From Niveibacterium terrae (GTDB lineage: Bacteria; Pseudomonadota; Gammaproteobacteria; Burkholderiales; Rhodocyclaceae), in NCBI RefSeq assembly GCF_048213115.1, contig NZ_CP172404.1:2852001-2916000 (forward strand): DNA of 64,000 nt, written 5' to 3'. The position numbers were made by a program, and so were the translations under genes. The notes beneath the pieces were generated by a model that did no database searches, was not told the DNA's origin, and saw nothing but the letters and a program-made list of their open reading frames with translations. Below, piece by piece: positions 61,287 through 64,000 of this stretch (the first letter of the stretch is position 1; every line of letters starts with the position of its first letter).

Positions 61287-61330
61287 TGATTAGCCGCTAT
61301 GATGCGCATGGTCTTATGAACTGGACTCAT
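61287..61330. promoter_or_regulatory. LysR-type element, copy A, between the flavodoxin and LysR genes
   Basis: TGATTAG (61287-61293) lies 29 bp before ATGAACTGGACTCAT (61316-61330), directly before the LysR ATG (61333). The flavodoxin start is 54 bp away on the other side. It is the most complete copy, with its regulator still in place. Confidence 0.78.
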
Positions 61331-61332
61331 GA

Positions 61333-62235
61333 ATGGCGCACGAAAACTTCAACGACCTGCTCGCCTTCGTCATCGTTGCGCGCGAGGGGAGCTTCACCCG
61401 CGCGGCCGCTCAGCTCGGAGTCTCCCAATCGGCGTTGAGCCATACGATAAGAGGGCTTGAAGCCAGGCTGGGCATCCGTTTGCTGACTCGGACGACGCGC
61501 AGCGTCTCACCCACGGAAGCGGGCGAGCGCCTGCTCTCGAACATCGGCCCGCGCTTCGAGGAAATCGAAACCGAGCTGGCCGCGCTGAGCGCGATGCGGG
61601 ACAAACCCGCGGGCACGATCCGGATCACGGTTGCCGAGCACGCCGCCGACACGGTGCTCTGGCCCGCGCTCGAGAAATTCCTGCCCGACTATCCGGACAT
61701 CAAGGTCGAGGTCAACCTCAACTACGGGATGACCGATATCGTCGCGGAGCGCTTCGACGCGGGGATCCGCCTCGGCGACCAGGTCGCCAAGGACATGATC
61801 GCGGTGCGCATCAGTCCTGACCTGCGCATGGCCGTTGTCGGCTCGCCGTCCTACTTCGCTCGCCGGCCGCCGCCGCTGACGCCGGCAGAGCTGACCCAGC
61901 ACGACTGCATCAACATCCGGCTGCCGACCTACGGGGGGCTGCTCGTTTGGGATTTCGAGAAGGATGGCCAGAGCCTGAACGTGCGCACGGACGGCCAGCT
62001 GATCTTCAACAGCAGCACACCGCGGCTCCGAGCGGCCCTGGCCGGATTCGGCCTGGCTTTCCTGCCCGAGGATGTCGCGCTCGAACACGTCGCCGCCGGG
62101 CGCCTGGTCCGGGTGCTCGACGACTGGTGCCAGCCTTTTTCGGGCTACCACATCTACTATCCGAGCCGGCGCCAGTCCTCACCCGCGTTCGCGCTGCTCG
62201 TCGATGCCTTGCGCTACAAAGGCAAGGTTCGTTGA
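61333..62235 (+). CDS. LysR-family regulator, paralogue of the one at 41866
   Basis: The 300-residue protein has the HTH SFTRAAAQLGVSQSALSH (about residues 20-37), identical over these 18 residues to the LysR protein at 41866. It also shares long stretches of the effector domain. It is divergent from the Tat flavodoxin gene, its most likely direct target, and probably controls itself through element copy A. The effector is unknown; quinones or aldehydes would match the target genes (inference). Confidence 0.93.
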   Translation: MAHENFNDLLAFVIVAREGSFTRAAAQLGVSQSALSHTIRGLEARLGIRLLTRTTRSVSPTEAGERLLSNIGPRFEEIETELAALSAMRDKPAGTIRITVAEHAADTVLWPALEKFLPDYPDIKVEVNLNYGMTDIVAERFDAGIRLGDQVAKDMIAVRISPDLRMAVVGSPSYFARRPPPLTPAELTQHDCINIRLPTYGGLLVWDFEKDGQSLNVRTDGQLIFNSSTPRLRAALAGFGLAFLPEDVALEHVAAGRLVRVLDDWCQPFSGYHIYYPSRRQSSPAFALLVDALRYKGKVR

Positions 62236-62285
62236 TAGTCGCGCATCAGTTCTTTCTCAGGTCATAGGCGTTACGGCGCAACGAA

Positions 62286-63032
62286 TCATCTTTTCCGGAA
62301 TGCGCCGATCGCCGACAGGAGCCCGGAACGAAGCCTCCCGGGCGAGCGCTTCCGGCTCGTGTGCCATTGCAGCGCATAGTACGCCAAGCACGCATATAGA
62401 CCCACGATTGATAGGTACTGAATAAAAAAACCGGCAACAGATCCATCAAAATCCCAGTAGTCGAAGGAGTAATAGGCAGTCAGTTTCGACAGAACGCCCC
62501 GCTCGAATGAAGCATGGATTCCGGCGATGGCGATGGCCGCTGAAAAGGCCCGCAGCGCGAAGCGGCGAAGGCGCGAAGACCTCGCACATCCCAGCAGATT
62601 CCTCGCCTCTGCGAGGACTGTTTTCCAGTGCAGCCCCAAATGGACCGCCATCAGGATCAGAAACCAGTAAGCCGCCGCGGTGTGAAGTTCACGGGACAAG
62701 GCATGGAATTCGAAACCCGCGAGCGAAGAGAGCAAATGCGAATTGAGCAGCCCACTGAGAATCAGCAGCAGCGCGGCGGCCAGCAGCAGGGCATTGACGC
62801 TGACGCGGGCCCGGCGCAATCCGTTGTAGCGGCCTTTGTGCAGAGTCTGGAACCACTGCCAGTTCAAGCCACCGTGCACGAGGAACAGGATCAGCATCCC
62901 TATCCCGATCAGCTCATGCGCCAGATTCCCGGTGAGCGGATAGGCAAACTCGACGAGGATCAGCGCAAGCATCAAAGCATCGAGCGACAGCCTCTTGATC
63001 AATCTCCGGCTCACGCGCGTATTCGGTTTCAT
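62286..63032 (-). CDS. DUF4405-family membrane protein
   Basis: The 248-residue protein has about six hydrophobic helices with conserved His in NLAHELIGIGMLILFLVHGGLNW and HTAAAYWFLILMAVHLGLHW. These are set up as heme-b ligands in the cytochrome-b-like DUF4405 family. It may pass electrons across the inner membrane to periplasmic partners such as the Tat flavodoxin encoded nearby (inference). The ATG at 63032 gives the shortest leader before the first helix. Confidence 0.85.
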   Translation of the reverse strand: MKPNTRVSRRLIKRLSLDALMLALILVEFAYPLTGNLAHELIGIGMLILFLVHGGLNWQWFQTLHKGRYNGLRRARVSVNALLLAAALLLILSGLLNSHLLSSLAGFEFHALSRELHTAAAYWFLILMAVHLGLHWKTVLAEARNLLGCARSSRLRRFALRAFSAAIAIAGIHASFERGVLSKLTAYYSFDYWDFDGSVAGFFIQYLSIVGLYACLAYYALQWHTSRKRSPGRLRSGLLSAIGAFRKR

Positions 63033-63054
63033 CTCACGACATCCCTTCGCATCT

Positions 63055-63083
63055 AAAAATACCCGGGGCGGCAAAGCCCCGGG
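63055..63083 (-). terminator. Rho-independent terminator after the aldehyde dehydrogenase gene
   Basis: Read on the minus strand, an 8-bp stem of CCCGGGGC and GCCCCGGG (63083-63076 with 63069-63062, loop of 6) is followed at once by TATTTTTAG. This is the clearest intrinsic terminator in the window. It lies 87 bp past the stop at 63171. Confidence 0.85.
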
Positions 63084-63170
63084 GTCTGCCTTGATGCGGC
63101 GTCAGAGAAAAGCCGATGCGCTTTGTTCATGGCGTCTCATCGAGAGATAGCCAAATCTACGCTCGGCGGC

Positions 63171-64000
63171 TCAGAAAGCGGCATCGATGTCGGCAACCGC
63201 GATCAGCTTGTGATTGACGAATTCCATCAATCCGAGGTCGATCAGCTCTCGTCCATGCCCCGAACGGCGAATGCCACCGAAGGGCAGATCGGCTTTGACC
63301 ATGGTTGGATGATTGACGAAGACCATGCCCGTCGAGATCCGCGCGGCGACCTCCGCACCATGCCGGGTATCGGCTGTGAAGACCGAGCCGCCCAGGCCGA
63401 ACGGGGAGTCGTTGGCGATCCGGATCGCGTCTTCCTCGTCCCGGGCACGCAGCAGCATCGAGACCGGGCCAAAGAACTCCCAGCGGTAGGCCGGATTGTC
63501 CGGAGTCACTTCGCTCAGAATGGTCGGCCGAACGAAAGCGCCCATCCGAGGAACGTCCGCCCCCACTTCGGTCGCCTTCGCGCCATAAGAGACGGCCTGC
63601 TGGATCTTCTCGCGCACTTCGAGCGCGGCCTGCCGGGAAGACAGCGGCGCCAGGGTCGTCGCCGGATCGGCGGGATCCCCCATGCGCAGCTGCGCGACTT
63701 TCGCAGAGTACTGGCGCAGGAACTCGTCGTAGATCTCGTCGACGATGATCATGCGCTTTGAGGACACGCAGACCTGGCCACCATTCCAGTGCCGTCCGAA
63801 AACGGCCCAATCGACGGTCTTCGCAAGATCGGCATCGGCCAGCACCACGAAGGCATCGGCGCCGCCCAGTTCCAGAGTCGCTTTCTTGAGCGCCTTGCCC
63901 GCCAGAGAAGCCACTGAGGCTCCCGCCTCTTCGGAGCCGGTGAAGGCCAGACCGTGCACGCGCGGATCGTTGATGATCGTTTCGATCTGAGCGCGCGTCG
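63171..64000 (-). CDS. Aldehyde dehydrogenase (succinate-semialdehyde dehydrogenase-like), C-terminal part
   Basis: The reading frame continues past the window edge. The visible 276 or so residues hold the catalytic glutamate in LELGGADAF, the nucleophilic cysteine in WNGGQVCVSSKR and the C-terminal NDSPFGLGGSVFT and FGGIRRSGHGREL. It matches NAD(P)-dependent succinate-semialdehyde dehydrogenases. It is followed by a strong terminator. Confidence 0.9.
   Translation of the reverse strand, partial: TRAQIETIINDPRVHGLAFTGSEEAGASVASLAGKALKKATLELGGADAFVVLADADLAKTVDWAVFGRHWNGGQVCVSSKRMIIVDEIYDEFLRQYSAKVAQLRMGDPADPATTLAPLSSRQAALEVREKIQQAVSYGAKATEVGADVPRMGAFVRPTILSEVTPDNPAYRWEFFGPVSMLLRARDEEDAIRIANDSPFGLGGSVFTADTRHGAEVAARISTGMVFVNHPTMVKADLPFGGIRRSGHGRELIDLGLMEFVNHKLIAVADIDAAF

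Noticed and set aside
1..64000. CRISPR arrays, tRNA or rRNA genes
   Set aside because: No regularly spaced repeats, no tRNA T-arm motif in a cloverleaf context and no rRNA-like sequence were seen.

Overview
The window is GC-rich, Gram-negative chromosomal DNA (a sampled line at 12901-12960 is 46/60 G+C). It has outer-membrane lipoprotein efflux channels, ETF/ETF-QO, many LysR-type regulators and Tat/Sec-exported proteins. This fits a proteobacterium, most likely a betaproteobacterium. That placement is inferred from gene content, because no rRNA or tRNA gene is present.

Layout. 0-8.1 kb: end of an M13 metallopeptidase, dinB, a Mn2+-family (yybP-ykoY) riboswitch ahead of a GDT1/TMEM165-type exporter, a CapA-like phosphatase pair, a Spy-like protein, an orphan solute-binding protein and an MgtA-type Mg2+ ATPase. 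8.3-17.7 kb: an electron-transfer block (ETF-QO and a LysR gene, divergent from etfB-etfA-fpr), fumC, a VIT1-type carrier and a CMD-AKR operon. 17.8-20.0 kb: a low-GC foreign segment with a DUF4365 nuclease-like gene and the fossil end of an IS30-family element. 20.0-27.6 kb: SDR, a complete RND pump split into two divergent units around a TetR gene with two matching operators, and a dead LysR gene. 27.6-45.1 kb: accessory redox, detoxification and transport genes, mostly paired with divergent regulators (GlxA/AraC, LysR, HxlR). 45.3-51.0 kb: a second RND operon. 51.7-59.2 kb: a full L-rhamnose catabolic cluster (rhaB, rhaA, rhaT, rhaM, rhaD, AraC regulator, lactaldehyde reductase). 59.3-64 kb: metallophosphoesterase, Tat-exported flavodoxin, LysR, DUF4405 membrane protein and a partial aldehyde dehydrogenase.

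The most notable signal is a two-part regulatory element that occurs five times (near 17.78, 41.84, 45.18, 51.31 and 61.31 kb). Each copy has a TGATTAG-like box exactly 29 bp before an ATGA-N7-TCAT-like palindrome. Two copies still sit directly upstream of closely related LysR genes. The other three lie where such a gene should start but none is left. The divergent genes at these sites encode two aldo/keto reductases, a carboxymuconolactone decarboxylase-family protein, an MFS exporter, a Tat flavodoxin, a DUF3737-MalY pair and an RND pump. This looks like a dispersed redox/detoxification regulon descended from repeated copies of one LysR-target module, in which two surviving regulators may control orphan operators.
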